Notes: generated by a model from the sequence alone, not told the origin. A DNA stretch of 64,000 nucleotides from Tritrichomonas musculus (GCA_039105265.1 JAPFFF010000012.1:3348001-3412000); one strand, 5' to 3'; positions 1 to 10,221 are shown, counted from the first letter of the stretch. Program-made: numbers and translations.

Positions 1-305
1 AGTATTGTTTCAAATGGAAACCCGAAAAAAGCATTTTTACAAGATAAAGTTAAGGAATGCGGAGATACTTATGCTCAAAATAATTCGGATAAAGAAATAA
101 CTCTTCAAATGTTTTTGTATTCAAAATTTTTTTATTTCGTCATTAATTCAATATTTAAGTACAATGAAAGCATGCCTCATTTTTCATCTTTTGTTATATC
201 TTATTTATCCCAAAACTTTGAGAAATTATTCATTAATACAAATCCTGATCATGAAATAATTATCACTTTTTTTAGTAATGATGATAATTCTCAATATTTC
301 AATGG

Positions 306-339
<34 letters not shown>

Positions 340-378
340 AGAATAAAATTCACTGATTCTCGAGTTGAATCAGATTAA
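1..378 (+). CDS. 3' end of an unidentified protein-coding gene (5' end outside the window)
   Basis: Frame 1 is open from the first base to a TAA at 376-378, so this is the C-terminal part of a gene that starts before the window. The visible part has about 100 ordinary residues, helical-looking and rich in F, I, N and S, followed by a lysine run encoded by 32 consecutive A at 306-337 and a short tail ending in ESD. The poly-A run looks like a microsatellite expansion or a slipped frame, so the last 20 or so residues may not be native. No domain was recognised. A ubiquitin-protease remnant near 47.2 kb has a similar poly-A interruption, which may be coincidence. The inverted copy of 240-303 just downstream suggests the locus has been rearranged and may be a pseudogene. 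Confidence 0.45.
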
Positions 379-560
379 ACTGTTTTGACTTTTAATTATG
401 ATATTAACGATTAAAATACCAAATGAATCATTTATTGCTTTTTTTTCTTCCTAATGCAATTATCAATTGCATCAAAATCTGTAATAATTTTGTTTCATTG
501 AAATATTGAGAATATTCATCATTGCTAAAAAAAGTGATAATTATTTCATGATCAGGATTT
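240..560. repeat. Inverted duplication of the 3' end of the first gene
   Basis: Bases 240-303 recur as their reverse complement at 496-560 with only a few mismatches. The arms are about 64 bp and are separated by about 190 bp that includes the poly-A run. One arm is coding, so this is a segmental inversion-duplication and not a mobile-element terminus. The right arm ends exactly where a GC-rich dispersed repeat begins. Confidence 0.8.
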
Positions 561-690
561 TTACCGATTCTTACCGCCAGCCGCCGATTCTCGACTCGGC
601 TTCGCTTCGTTCAGCCTCGCTCGACGCCCGCCAGGCGGTATGTAGTCTCGGTAAAAATTATGTAAAAATATAAAAAGATTTGTTTTTTCA
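558..690. repeat. GC-rich dispersed repeat, copy 1 (half element)
   Basis: The core at 558-659 starts TTTTTACCGA and ends TCGGTAAAAA and is strikingly GC-rich against its AT-rich surroundings. The reverse complement of the same sequence lies at 23388-23487, and homology continues on one side to about 690 (GTAAAAATATAAAAAG). Here the left flanking arm is missing and is replaced by the inverted gene fragment that ends at 560. No ORF. Family unknown; it behaves like a MITE or fold-back element. Confidence 0.75.
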
Positions 691-1489
691 ATTATTTAAT
701 TTTCAAAATTTAAAATAAAATAAAATATCAATATTATTAGGATGCTTTTATAATGATCAATATTGAACATTAATTGGAAGTCAAACATTACACTTCATTG
801 AAAAAAATGAACCAACAGTGGAATTTCGATGGTTATTGTATCAATTTTCTATATTTCAATTGGTAAAAAAACTGTTCCAGCGGCAACTCCAGGGACAACA
901 AGTATTTTTTCAAAAAAATAGCCGCTACCTGAGTGATGTAGTAAAAATTCCGGAATATTAGATTACAAAGAACTAAAAAAAGCAAAAAAACTTAAGAATT
1001 TGTAATATTTTGTTCATTGAAAATTCAACACTTTGAGAAAGTTTATTATTGAATAAATACTAGACTTTAAATGGCCAATAAACACATTTCATCAATTAAT
1101 TCTTTTGTGAAAAAAAAAAAAAAAATATGATATCTTTTTGATTAGTAACTGTAATAGTATATAATGCGTTAATTTGTTAATTCTGGTAATTTTAAACCTA
1201 AAATAATCACCAATTTAAGACATATAAGAAATACATATATAGGTGGACTCGAACTTGGTAGAGTATAAATTGAGTGATTTAGAATATTTTTTTGAATACA
1301 TTAACATCTTCATATCAGAACTCTTCATAACTTTTTAATCAAAAAACGAATGATACATATATATCTATTATTGTAATATTGCTTTTTTTGTTACTGCAAT
1401 TTTATGCTTTGAGAATAAAAAAAGTTATTTTTGAGAAGAAAGTCTTTTAGAAAATTGCGAATGATTAATTAATTGAATTTTTTATTAAG
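691..1489. other. AT-rich intergenic DNA
   Basis: No gene is supported here. A short open stretch near 830-940 looks vaguely protein-like but is broken. A tRNA T-arm-like string (minus strand, near 1242-1258) has no cloverleaf around it. Confidence 0.5.
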
Positions 1490-3910
1490 TTAAGATGAGT
1501 AAGGTGGAATTTTTTCTTTGTGTTGTTTTATTAAGGTTTCGACTTCATTTCTTTCTTGCTCTGTTAGTTCAAGAAGATTGAATTCGTGATGCTCAATATC
1601 TTCACAAATGTCATTGAAACTTGGTCGTTCATCTGGCTTAAAGTTCCAACAAGAGTCGATCAAATCATTAGAAAATGACGTGAAAGTGGTTGGGATTTCA
1701 GCTTTTTGGCCATTACAAATGTCTCGAATTGAGATTCTTGGCATTTCACCTCCGCTTAAAATGAAGAAGACGATGACACCGAATGAGTAAACGTCTGCTT
1801 TTTCATTGTAATCTTCTTCATTCATGACTTCTGGTGACATGAACTTTTGTGTGCCAATGCCTTTCGTCACTTGCTCTCCCGCAGTCATCAATTTGGAGAT
1901 TCCAAAATCACAAATTTTGATTGTTCCATCTGATTCAATCAAGATGTTTGTTGGCTTCAAATCACGATGAATAACTTTTTGAAAGTGAACGTATCTCATT
2001 CCTTCTGCAATCTGATAAATCATGAAAACGATTTTGGCATTATTAAACAACTTTTCTGTAATAACTTTGTGAAGATTCATTGGACATAAATCAAGAAGGA
2101 TTGATGGAGGATTGGTTTCATCACTGAGGAATATTCCATGCGTTTTCAATATGTTTGGATGATCCATCATGTTCATGATTTCGTATTCATTAATGAAATG
2201 TTCAAAAGATTCATGTGTGTTACCTGTTGTTATATCCATTATTTTCAGTGCATACATCGTTTTCCTCGCAACTTTCACAACTTCAGCACCATTTCCGAGT
2301 CCAATTCTTCCTAGATTTTCAAGATCGTGAATCGTGCGAGAATCAAGGATTTCAATTTCTTTAGTTCTTTGTTTCAGGCACTGAATGTTGGCACGCAATT
2401 CTTCTTCACAATTGCTTTTATCATTTTTAGGAACCTCCGCTAGTTTTGACTTTATATCATCAATCTTTTGGCTCAATTCAGAAATTTTATCAAGTGCTGA
2501 ATTTTGGAATGACTCCAATTTCTTCGGAGTTTCTTCTTCACAATTGCTATTGATCTTCTGAAAGATTCCTCGATAGATTGGAATCGTTGCTTTCATTTGA
2601 TTGTGGTTTTCACTCAAATCATTGTATTCTTTCTGAAGTTGATTCTTGTCGTCATTGAGAGTCTTAATTTGCTCATCTTTGTCTTGAACTTGTTTCTCAA
2701 GGGATTGAACGTTTCCGTTTAATTGTGAAATTGTTTCTTGGTCTTCTTGACTTTTCTTTGTAAGCGCTTCCGATGACTGCTTGTAGTGGTCAATCCTTTT
2801 GTCTTTGTCTGCAATTTGAGAATTAAGACTTTCGATTTTTTTCTCGAGTTCACTGGACCTGCTTGAAAACCATGAGGATTTTCCTTTACTTTCTTCGGCC
2901 TGCTTGTTCAATTGGCTACCCAAATTCGTTACTTGACTTGCAAGCCTATGATTTTCATCAGTCAAATTTTTCATTTGACTGTCAAGGCTGTCTTTTTCAT
3001 AATTTAATTGTCTTAATTGCTGCTTTAAATTCTTAATTTGGTCTTCGCATTTATAGTTGTTTTGCTGCAAAACTACAACTTGCTGCTTCAGTGCTTCTCT
3101 TTCATCAGACAGCTGCTTGTTCTTATTTGTCAGTTCCTGAAATTCAGTGCTGCTGTTGCTGCTTTGCTGGGATAAATGGAGGCTTGAATTGAAGTTAGCG
3201 CTGTTGTTGCTTATAATTTGGCTCTTTAATTGCATATTTTCTGCAGCTAGTTTCTGCACTTGAATTTTTAAATCACTGTTTTCTCGGACAAGCTTTAAAT
3301 TCTCTAAAAACAGGCCATCACTGATTTTCCGGAACCTGTCACTTTCTGCTTTGAGATCTTTTTTACCTTTTGCATAATATGCACCAGAGTTTTCTGTCAA
3401 AGCAAAATTTTTGTCTTTCAAATGCTTGTTTTCTCGTTTTAATACATCAATATCCACTTTTAATGTATGTATCTCAGTTTTCAGAGATTCAATTATTTTT
3501 GTTAATTTATTATCACTTTTTGCATTTTGCGCCGAGTTTTGTTGGGATTGAGACAAGCGTAAACATTCAATTTGACTTTTTAAAGACTCATTTTCATTAA
3601 TTAAGTTTTGTTGTTCACTGATTTTTTGAGATATGCTATTAAAACAATTTTGGATTATGTTTTGATTTTGATTTTGAATAGAAAAAAAAGAATCATAAAA
3701 AGTTGATATTTGATTAAGAACTGTATAAAAAAGTTGTTGGTTTGCGTTATGTTGAAAACTTTGCATATTTTGTGTGTATTGCTGTTTTAAATAAGAAATA
3801 TTAAATGTGTTACAAAAATTTGTTATAATCGAAAATATAGCATTAATATTCATTGATAAATCATTAAAACTTTGATTTATTGAAGCGTCAGGACTGCTGT
3901 ATGTACTCAT
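1490..3910 (-). CDS. TKL-like protein kinase with long N-terminal coiled coil
   Basis: Predicted 806-residue protein kinase. I chose the ATG at 3908-3910; the longer open frame would need a TTG. Residues 1-110 are Q/N-rich, about 110-520 are heptad-rich coiled coil, and the C-terminal kinase domain spans about 530-775. It has a GLGNGAEVVKV glycine loop, the ATP-anchoring Lys in ALKIMD (about 556), HRDLKPTN (648-650), DFG (668-670), a SPE activation-segment end (about 692) and a WNFKPDERPSF motif typical of the TKL/tyrosine-kinase-like group. All catalytic residues are present, so an active Ser/Thr kinase is likely; the coiled coil suggests dimerisation. The substrate is unknown. The stop TAA is followed within ten bases by a TAAA string, as expected of trichomonad 3' ends. 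It stands alone between intergenic regions. Confidence 0.88.
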   Translation of the reverse strand: MSTYSSPDASINQSFNDLSMNINAIFSIITNFCNTFNISYLKQQYTQNMQSFQHNANQQLFYTVLNQISTFYDSFFSIQNQNQNIIQNCFNSISQKISEQQNLINENESLKSQIECLRLSQSQQNSAQNAKSDNKLTKIIESLKTEIHTLKVDIDVLKRENKHLKDKNFALTENSGAYYAKGKKDLKAESDRFRKISDGLFLENLKLVRENSDLKIQVQKLAAENMQLKSQIISNNSANFNSSLHLSQQSSNSSTEFQELTNKNKQLSDEREALKQQVVVLQQNNYKCEDQIKNLKQQLRQLNYEKDSLDSQMKNLTDENHRLASQVTNLGSQLNKQAEESKGKSSWFSSRSSELEKKIESLNSQIADKDKRIDHYKQSSEALTKKSQEDQETISQLNGNVQSLEKQVQDKDEQIKTLNDDKNQLQKEYNDLSENHNQMKATIPIYRGIFQKINSNCEEETPKKLESFQNSALDKISELSQKIDDIKSKLAEVPKNDKSNCEEELRANIQCLKQRTKEIEILDSRTIHDLENLGRIGLGNGAEVVKVARKTMYALKIMDITTGNTHESFEHFINEYEIMNMMDHPNILKTHGIFLSDETNPPSILLDLCPMNLHKVITEKLFNNAKIVFMIYQIAEGMRYVHFQKVIHRDLKPTNILIESDGTIKICDFGISKLMTAGEQVTKGIGTQKFMSPEVMNEEDYNEKADVYSFGVIVFFILSGGEMPRISIRDICNGQKAEIPTTFTSFSNDLIDSCWNFKPDERPSFNDICEDIEHHEFNLLELTEQERNEVETLIKQHKEKIPPYSS

Positions 3911-3913
3911 TCC

Positions 3914-3918
3914 TATGA
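3914..3918 (-). promoter_or_regulatory. Initiator-like element TCATA before the kinase ATG
   Basis: On the minus strand TCATA fits the trichomonad initiator TCA(+1)YW. It would give a 5' UTR of about 6 nt, which is normal in this group. It supports the ATG at 3910 over a start further upstream. Confidence 0.5.
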
Positions 3919-4812
3919 AACTTTGATTTTGTAACGATTTGAAAAATGAAACTTTTGAATATGGCAAATTTTTAATTTATTGAATTTTTTCTATTGATCT
4001 ATCAAAACATTATCGTTTCATAGATTTTTTTCAACTCTCTTAAAAAACAATTTACTCAGCTTTGGATAAATTTTACATGAATATTTTTTTTATTTTTTAT
4101 ACATATATATATTTTATTTAAATATACTCAAAAAGCCATGAAATACTTGAGAATTTGAAATATTTTGATTCATTGAAAATTCAAAATTGGGAAATCGTAA
4201 TCGCCCGTAATCGTAATTGGATTTAAAAATTATAATTATGGACAAACAATCTTGCAATTAGAAGTTACACTTGGATTTTTGTCCATACACCATTATACTT
4301 CTTTTATTTTTATGATTTTTGCTTGATATTTTCAGTATTCAGTATAAATATTTCAAAAGTATATGCATATATATACTTTTCAGAAATAATTATTATACAA
4401 AAATTCTCAGATTTTAAGTTTGCTTTAAAATTATGACAAAAATTTTACGGCTGACCCCCTATTCTAAAAATTATTAAAAAATAAGTTTTTATAGAAGTAG
4501 TTGAACAAATTTCTCTTTGAAATTAGCGGCTCTAATTCATAAAACATGGAATTAAATGTATACTGATAATATATGCAAAGTTTCATTACTTTATCTCGAA
4601 TAAATCTCGAAAAAAACAATAATAAATTTTCAATTGCTAAATAACTGAACATGTTCAAAAAGTGACTCGTCCAGTTATATTTGGCCGACGATGGAAGGTG
4701 AAAATTAACCTATAACCGTCCGGTCAATTCCGATTTCCCAAAAAAAGCAATGATTAATATTTAATTTTTTTACTCTACAAAGTCTGATAATAAAATAAAA
4801 CATAGAGGGAGG
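3919..4812. other. AT-rich intergenic DNA
   Basis: No coding sequence or clear repeat is seen. A small minus-strand ORF (4464-4658) has no recognisable features and is probably chance. The motif TCAAAAAGTG occurs near 4655. Confidence 0.5.
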
Positions 4813-7800
4813 TCAGTGCTTCTTTGATCTGGCAGGGAGGTAGCTGCAGTTCAGCTGTTCAGTCTGCAAATCGTAAATTTTCATGAAAGTCGACTGCCTC
4901 GGCCTGTGGCACCTTCCATCTGGCGCAGCCTTGCAGCACTCTTGCGCGCTGCCGTTGCTGAAGCTCGAGTCGTTCCCTCCGATTCTGAACTTGAAGTACT
5001 GGTTTTCGTTCGAAAGCTTATCGTCGAGGTACCTGTCGTTTCCGGCAGTGATCTCGAGGTCGCTGTCGCTGTCGTTGAAGAAGAACTGGTTCTTCGAGAT
5101 TGGCTCATCGTCCTTCCTGCGGTCGTGGACCTTCCTCCTCCTTCGCTTGCTCATTGCGTCCTTCATCATCTTGTCGTAGTCGATGTCCTTGTTTTGGATG
5201 TAGGGATTGACGCTGCTATCGTAGCGGTTTTGTGAACTGCTCTTGACGATAGGCTTCTCAATCGGTGAGGTGAATATGGAGGACAGCGAGTTGTCATTCA
5301 TGTCATAACGATCATTTTGCATTGAATTGCTTTTGTTTGACTGAGGGCGGCTCTTGCTGCGCGGATCGCGGCTCTGGACGCTCCTGCAGCGCCTCTTGTC
5401 GTTGTCTTTGGTGCTCGCCTTCTTAATATGATTGCTCTTGCCCTTGGTTTCTCTTTCTTTAGATGCGTCTGACGCTTTTTCTGTTGCTTTGACTTTTTCT
5501 GAACTATTGAATATTTCTGACTCACTGAATTTTTGTGAACTATGAACTTTTTCTGACTCACTTAATTTTTGTGAACTATGAACTTTTTCTGACTCACTTA
5601 ATTTTTGTGAACTATGAACTTTTTCTGAATCATCAACTTTTTGTGAACTATGGACTTTTTCTGAGTCACTAACTTTTTGCGAGCTCTGGATTTTTTCAAA
5701 ATCAATAGCTTTTTCAGAATTTTCCACTTTTTCACTATCTTTGGATTTTTCAGAGTCAGTTGGCTGCTTCTTTGCTTTCTTCACCTGCTCTTTATTGTTC
5801 TTCGGCTTGGCAGCTGCTGGCTTGCTTTCCTCCTTTGGCTTCTCTTCCTGCTTCTTGGCCGCCTGAGTCAGTGGCTTGTTGTCACTTTTTGGATCATTTT
5901 TTGGAGGCTTTGAAGAAGTTGACACTGAGTTTCCGCGGACCTTTACCTGCTTCTTCGGCTTCTGCTTCGCTGCATCCGAGTTTTCGTCCAGTGAAGTGAC
6001 AGACACCTGAGGCTCCCCATTCAATTTTGAGATGAGGATTTTAATTCCCACCTTCGACTTTTTGAGGGGGAAATTTTTCGGTATTTCAGACTCGCTGACA
6101 GCAAAAGGGGACAGCTCAAGTTTGGCCTTATTTTTCACATTTTCTTGATCGTCCACCTTTTCACTTTTTTCAGCAGACTTCTTCACCGCAACCGGCGCGT
6201 CGCTGCTTGCCATTCTCTTCGCCGTCTCCTCCCTGTCGAGCATCCTGACGTGGTCCATCGGCGAGTAAACCTGCTTTGATAGCGGCTGACGGTTATTTTG
6301 AACTTTTTCAGTGTCTTCTTCAGGCGCGTCTTCCTGCGACAGCAAGAACGGCCTCTCCGCGTCCTTCGTCGGCGTCACCTTCCAGATCTTCGAGGGCGAC
6401 CTCTCGTCGGCCTGCGAGCTGATTCTTTCCTGCGGCTCGATGCGCGTCTGCTCGACTTCCAGCTCGTTCTTCGGGATCTCCGAGCGCTCGTCGAAGATGC
6501 TTGTGTAAATCGGCGAATTCGGCGAGCTTGCGACTCCTTTCTTCGGCGTCGAGAACTTGAAGTTTTCGCTGTTGTTCAAGCTCACAATCATCGAGCTGCT
6601 CAACTTCGGCTGAGAGTCGTTGACCTTCTTCCTCCGACGCGAGCCAGGCGACGTTGGGAAGAAGATTGGCGCAAAGTCACGCGGCGGATCTTCCGCTTGC
6701 TCAAACGGCCAAATTCGGTCTGAATCGAGGAAGGACGAATCTTCCTTCTTGTCAACAGAAGTGGACCTGTTTGTAACCGTTTTTTGAGGCTCGCTTTGAA
6801 GTGACGTTGCCGATGTGCTTGGCGTATTCTTTATCGGTTTCCAAACGGTTTTGACAACTTTTTGATTACCTCGCTGGCTAATGTTGTACGAACTGTTCGA
6901 CGTCGAGTTCTGCGTTGTGCTCGAAAGCTTGGAGATGCTTTTGGCTGTCGTGGCGTCGCTTTCCGGCTCTCGCCTGCTCTTATCGTTGTCACCAGCTAGC
7001 TTGCTCTCGTCAAGCGGAAACTTGATTGAGCTCACATCTATCGCGATGCATGTCTGTGCAACTTCCTCGCTGCTCGGCTGGTTTGCCGAACTGCCTTGCT
7101 CAACTGGAGGGGCGCCTGACTGAATGCTGCTGTCAATGTCGATGCTGACCTTCGTCTTCGTTGCTTCTGTCTTCGAGCTGCTCTCAATCTCGTCAATGCT
7201 GACTTTGGCCTTCACTGCGTCGTTCTTAGGGATGCTTTCGATGTCGTCGATGCTGACGTTCGTCTTCGTTGCTTCTGTCTTCGAGCTGCTTTCAATCTCA
7301 TCGATGCTGACTTTTGTCTTTGTTGCGTCGTTCTTCGAGCTGCTCTCAATGTCGTCAATGCTGACTTTGGCCTTCGCTGCGTCGCTCTTAGGGATGCTTT
7401 CGATGTCGTCGATGCTGACGTTCGTCTTCGTTACTTCTGTCTTTGAGCTGCTTTCAATCTCATCGATGCTGACTTTTGTCTTTGTTGCGTCGTTCTTCGA
7501 GCTGTTTTGCGCTGTATCCAAGTCCTCGAGTATTGCGCTGCTTTCGAGGGCCAGCTCGTTGTTTGGCGGGGCTTCGTATGTGTCCTCTTCGTGGACGCAC
7601 TCAATCTCAACTTCATCGTTCGCCTCTTCTTGCTCTTTGCGACTTTTTTCAGGTTGGATGGCCGGCTGCTCATTCTGGGCATCGTTTCCGTCACTTTTTT
7701 GAGTTTGATCTTGAGTGGTCAATTTTTGACCTTCTTCTGAATTTTGATTATTTCTGTTAACATTATCACTGGCACTTTTTTCAGCTTGCCTTTTGAGGCT

Positions 7801-10221
7801 CTCGTTCTCTTCCTGAAGCTGCGAAATTGAATCAAGCCGTTTTTGTAAAGTATTCAAAATTGAATCAAAGTTATTTTCTTTGTGGTCAATCTTGAGTGTC
7901 TCGCACAGCTTCTGCGTGAAGCTGTCGACTTCTGGGGACTTGCTGGCCTCATCAGCTGCCATTTGATCGTTCTCAATCAAATCGTTGCCGTTTTCAGGGG
8001 AAGGACTAACCGCTTTTTGGTCTGAATTGTCGCTCGGCTGCTGCGCGCAGGAGAGGACAAGCGCCTTGAGCGATGAGAAGAGCTGTGGAATCTTGTCTTC
8101 AACACTGAGACTTGTGTCGTTTGATATGCTGCTTATTTTTTCTAGCGACTCATTGAATTTGTTATTATCATCAACTTTTTGAGAGGAAGCTTGGTTCTTC
8201 AGGTTTGTAAAAGAAGAGAGCTCCTTCTCAATGAGGCTCATGATGCCTTTCTGAGGATCGCTGCTCTGTGCTTCACTTTGTGGGACTAGGTTTGCATCGT
8301 CTTCGTTTTCATCGTCTGTGATTTCGTATTCATAGAAACCGCTCTTGCTCGTCAAGTCTCGTTTCAGTTTCAGGTGACGATAGAAGTTCATGCCAAATTC
8401 TGATTCCTGCTCTTTCTCTTTCTCTTTCTCTTTCTCTTTCTCTTTCTCTTTCTCTTTGTCTGAGTATCCTTTCACTTCCTCGTCATTGATGTTCTTAGTG
8501 ATGATTTCTCGAGCAACATTTTCATATCGCTTCGACTCGTTGCTGAAAATGATTCCAACCTTTTCTTCTTCTTTCGAGTTCTCGTTATCGTCATTCGTTT
8601 CGTCGATGGATCTGAGTTCAAAGTCGTATTCACTGCTGAATGTCATGTAGCATTCTTCCGTGTATCGTCGTTTGTCTTTGCGCGTCAAAATGATCACAAA
8701 TGGTTCGTTCTCCAGGACGTGGATCGTGAACTTGAAGAAGATTCCTGACGTAGTGAACGTCTGACGACTGAAATTTTCAACCGTCGAGTGTGAAACCCTC
8801 TGACCGTTCGAGTAGACAACGAGAATCTGGTACTGCGGGTAGACATCCTCACAATCTTCCTCTCCTCCTTCTCCTTCTTCTTCGGTTCCAATTGAGCAAA
8901 TTTTCGGGCTTCTCTTTTCAACCGTCACATGAATTTTCACATCGTCAACAATCTGGCATTTTGCGTCAGTTTTTTCTTCCTCTTCACTTTGCTTTTTGGT
9001 TTTGACACGGACGTTTTTCATTTTGAACACGAATGCTTGTCGTTCTTCAAGATGAACTTCTTCTGACTTGATGTCATAACCGTCGTGATCACCTGGCTCA
9101 AGCTTCGTCATGATGCTCCTGACGTGGAACTCTGGATTCACTGCTTTACAAACATCGAACGATGAAAAGTACCTGAAAAAGTCGCAGTCATTCATCCAGA
9201 AGGTGGCATCGCTTTGGCCAGCGTATCCAAGTTTCCTTTTCATATCACATGTCCATAATGATGATGTTGAGGACCAGTCCCCAAGCCATTCTTCGTCAGT
9301 TTTGGGGTTCCTTAGGCAGATAAATTTTTTATCGTCTTCGTATCGAACTTTTTCTATCAAATATGTACGTGATGGAACTAATCCTTTATCTTTAATTTCT
9401 TCTTCTTTAACTTCATTTTTGAGTTGCCTGACATCGATGTCTGCTCCAAGGACAGAATTTTCATATTGCCATTTCATCATTTTGGAAAAAAGATAATCAT
9501 TGAGATTAAAATCTTCAGTATTTTCGGATGCGCTAGGACTTTGCTGAAGGGCCTGCTGCGAATTTTGTTTTGAATTTTGTTTATTTGTTCGCTTTTCGAG
9601 AAGACTGTCAATAGTATAAAAACAGGGATAATAACCAAAAAGATGATAAATTCCTTGTGATAATGTACCATTGATAATTGATGTATAACTACCTTGTAAT
9701 TTCGCATACGCCTTCTCAACAAGACAAAACCAAGCTGAATACTTAAGCGAAGTTGGTCGACTGAAAAGAGGATTTCGACTTCCTCGTTTAAATGGAATTA
9801 ATGTATCAATTAATACTGGTGTTCGTCTACCAAAAACATGAAAATAGATTACAACTGCTCCACACTTTAAATTTACGGTATCTTCTTTCTCTTCCGAAAT
9901 ACTTCGTGTATCAAATAATTTGGGAACAATTTCTGGTTGTTTCGCAATTCGAATTAATGATGAAATAAAATATGAGTCGTTTATTTCTCCTTGTTCAACC
10001 GCTTCTTCTGAAATTAATTCTTTTTTAAAGAGTGGTGCCGTATAAAATTCATCAATTCTACGCCACGTACAATTTTCTTTGTCCAAAGCGAGTTGTGTTT
10101 CTTTTATTTTGGAATTTGGGTGAAAATTTGGATCTTTGAAAATTTCTCCATTTTCACGATATCGTTTTAAAATATCTGAATATTGTTGCGCTTCAATGAA
10201 GAAATCTTCGTAATGTTTCAT
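4813..10221 (-). CDS. Calpain-like pseudoprotease A (C2 family) with very long repetitive tail
   Basis: 1802 residues, ATG at 10219-10221. The N-terminus has the calpain CysPc fold: F-DP-F near 28-33, EQGEINDSYFISSL (76-89) at the place of QGxLGDCWFLxA, EKAYAKLQGSYTSI (169-182), GLVPSRTYLI (280-289) at the histidine site, LRNP (303-306) followed by EWLGDW, and FWMND..FFRYFS (341-353). The nucleophile Cys is Ser83 and the catalytic His is Arg285; only Asn305 remains, so proteolysis is very unlikely and a scaffold or regulatory role is more plausible. A beta-rich C2-like region follows (about 360-600). The rest is low-complexity charged sequence with three repeat blocks: a KE run, seven 18-residue units and about six 12-residue SEKVHSSQ units. 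A near-identical N-terminal half lies at 12785-16903. Confidence 0.85.
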   Translation of the reverse strand: MKHYEDFFIEAQQYSDILKRYRENGEIFKDPNFHPNSKIKETQLALDKENCTWRRIDEFYTAPLFKKELISEEAVEQGEINDSYFISSLIRIAKQPEIVPKLFDTRSISEEKEDTVNLKCGAVVIYFHVFGRRTPVLIDTLIPFKRGSRNPLFSRPTSLKYSAWFCLVEKAYAKLQGSYTSIINGTLSQGIYHLFGYYPCFYTIDSLLEKRTNKQNSKQNSQQALQQSPSASENTEDFNLNDYLFSKMMKWQYENSVLGADIDVRQLKNEVKEEEIKDKGLVPSRTYLIEKVRYEDDKKFICLRNPKTDEEWLGDWSSTSSLWTCDMKRKLGYAGQSDATFWMNDCDFFRYFSSFDVCKAVNPEFHVRSIMTKLEPGDHDGYDIKSEEVHLEERQAFVFKMKNVRVKTKKQSEEEEKTDAKCQIVDDVKIHVTVEKRSPKICSIGTEEEGEGGEEDCEDVYPQYQILVVYSNGQRVSHSTVENFSRQTFTTSGIFFKFTIHVLENEPFVIILTRKDKRRYTEECYMTFSSEYDFELRSIDETNDDNENSKEEEKVGIIFSNESKRYENVAREIITKNINDEEVKGYSDKEKEKEKEKEKEKEKEQESEFGMNFYRHLKLKRDLTSKSGFYEYEITDDENEDDANLVPQSEAQSSDPQKGIMSLIEKELSSFTNLKNQASSQKVDDNNKFNESLEKISSISNDTSLSVEDKIPQLFSSLKALVLSCAQQPSDNSDQKAVSPSPENGNDLIENDQMAADEASKSPEVDSFTQKLCETLKIDHKENNFDSILNTLQKRLDSISQLQEENESLKRQAEKSASDNVNRNNQNSEEGQKLTTQDQTQKSDGNDAQNEQPAIQPEKSRKEQEEANDEVEIECVHEEDTYEAPPNNELALESSAILEDLDTAQNSSKNDATKTKVSIDEIESSSKTEVTKTNVSIDDIESIPKSDAAKAKVSIDDIESSSKNDATKTKVSIDEIESSSKTEATKTNVSIDDIESIPKNDAVKAKVSIDEIESSSKTEATKTKVSIDIDSSIQSGAPPVEQGSSANQPSSEEVAQTCIAIDVSSIKFPLDESKLAGDNDKSRREPESDATTAKSISKLSSTTQNSTSNSSYNISQRGNQKVVKTVWKPIKNTPSTSATSLQSEPQKTVTNRSTSVDKKEDSSFLDSDRIWPFEQAEDPPRDFAPIFFPTSPGSRRRKKVNDSQPKLSSSMIVSLNNSENFKFSTPKKGVASSPNSPIYTSIFDERSEIPKNELEVEQTRIEPQERISSQADERSPSKIWKVTPTKDAERPFLLSQEDAPEEDTEKVQNNRQPLSKQVYSPMDHVRMLDREETAKRMASSDAPVAVKKSAEKSEKVDDQENVKNKAKLELSPFAVSESEIPKNFPLKKSKVGIKILISKLNGEPQVSVTSLDENSDAAKQKPKKQVKVRGNSVSTSSKPPKNDPKSDNKPLTQAAKKQEEKPKEESKPAAAKPKNNKEQVKKAKKQPTDSEKSKDSEKVENSEKAIDFEKIQSSQKVSDSEKVHSSQKVDDSEKVHSSQKLSESEKVHSSQKLSESEKVHSSQKFSESEIFNSSEKVKATEKASDASKERETKGKSNHIKKASTKDNDKRRCRSVQSRDPRSKSRPQSNKSNSMQNDRYDMNDNSLSSIFTSPIEKPIVKSSSQNRYDSSVNPYIQNKDIDYDKMMKDAMSKRRRRKVHDRRKDDEPISKNQFFFNDSDSDLEITAGNDRYLDDKLSNENQYFKFRIGGNDSSFSNGSAQECCKAAPDGRCHRPRQSTFMKIYDLQTEQLNCSYLPARSKKH
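5478..5710 (-). repeat. 36-bp coding repeat (SEKVHSSQ unit) in calpain-like A
   Basis: About six tandem 12-residue units built on S-E-K-V-H-S-S-Q-K, with small changes such as KIQSSQKV and EIFNSSEKV at the edges. The unit is in frame and rich in phosphorylatable Ser. Absent from paralogue B. Confidence 0.8.
7133..7510 (-). repeat. 54-bp coding repeat, 7 copies, in calpain-like A
   Basis: Seven consecutive 18-residue units of the form SSKNDATKTKVSIDEIES. Unit types alternate as SSKND, SSKTE, IPK-D and then again, so a three-unit (162-bp) block seems to have been duplicated. The reverse strand is also open here, which is only a shadow of the repeat. Confidence 0.85.
8405..8458 (-). repeat. (TCTTTC)n microsatellite coding a KE run
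   Basis: Tandem hexamers coding alternating Lys-Glu. Paralogue B carries a much shorter version at about 15058-15078, so length has changed since the duplication or conversion. Confidence 0.85.

Noticed and set aside
1236-1265. tRNA T-arm-like string AGTTCGAGTCC on the minus strand
   Set aside because: Stem does not pair and no other tRNA arms are nearby.
3911-3967. Upstream extension of the first kinase (also seen at 34543 and 40948)
   Set aside because: The extension would start with TTG; the first ATG has a proper initiator or fits the domain start.
7124-7702. 192-codon plus-strand ORF rich in Leu/Ser/Phe
   Set aside because: Antisense shadow of the 54-bp repeat of calpain-like A; no start context or domain.
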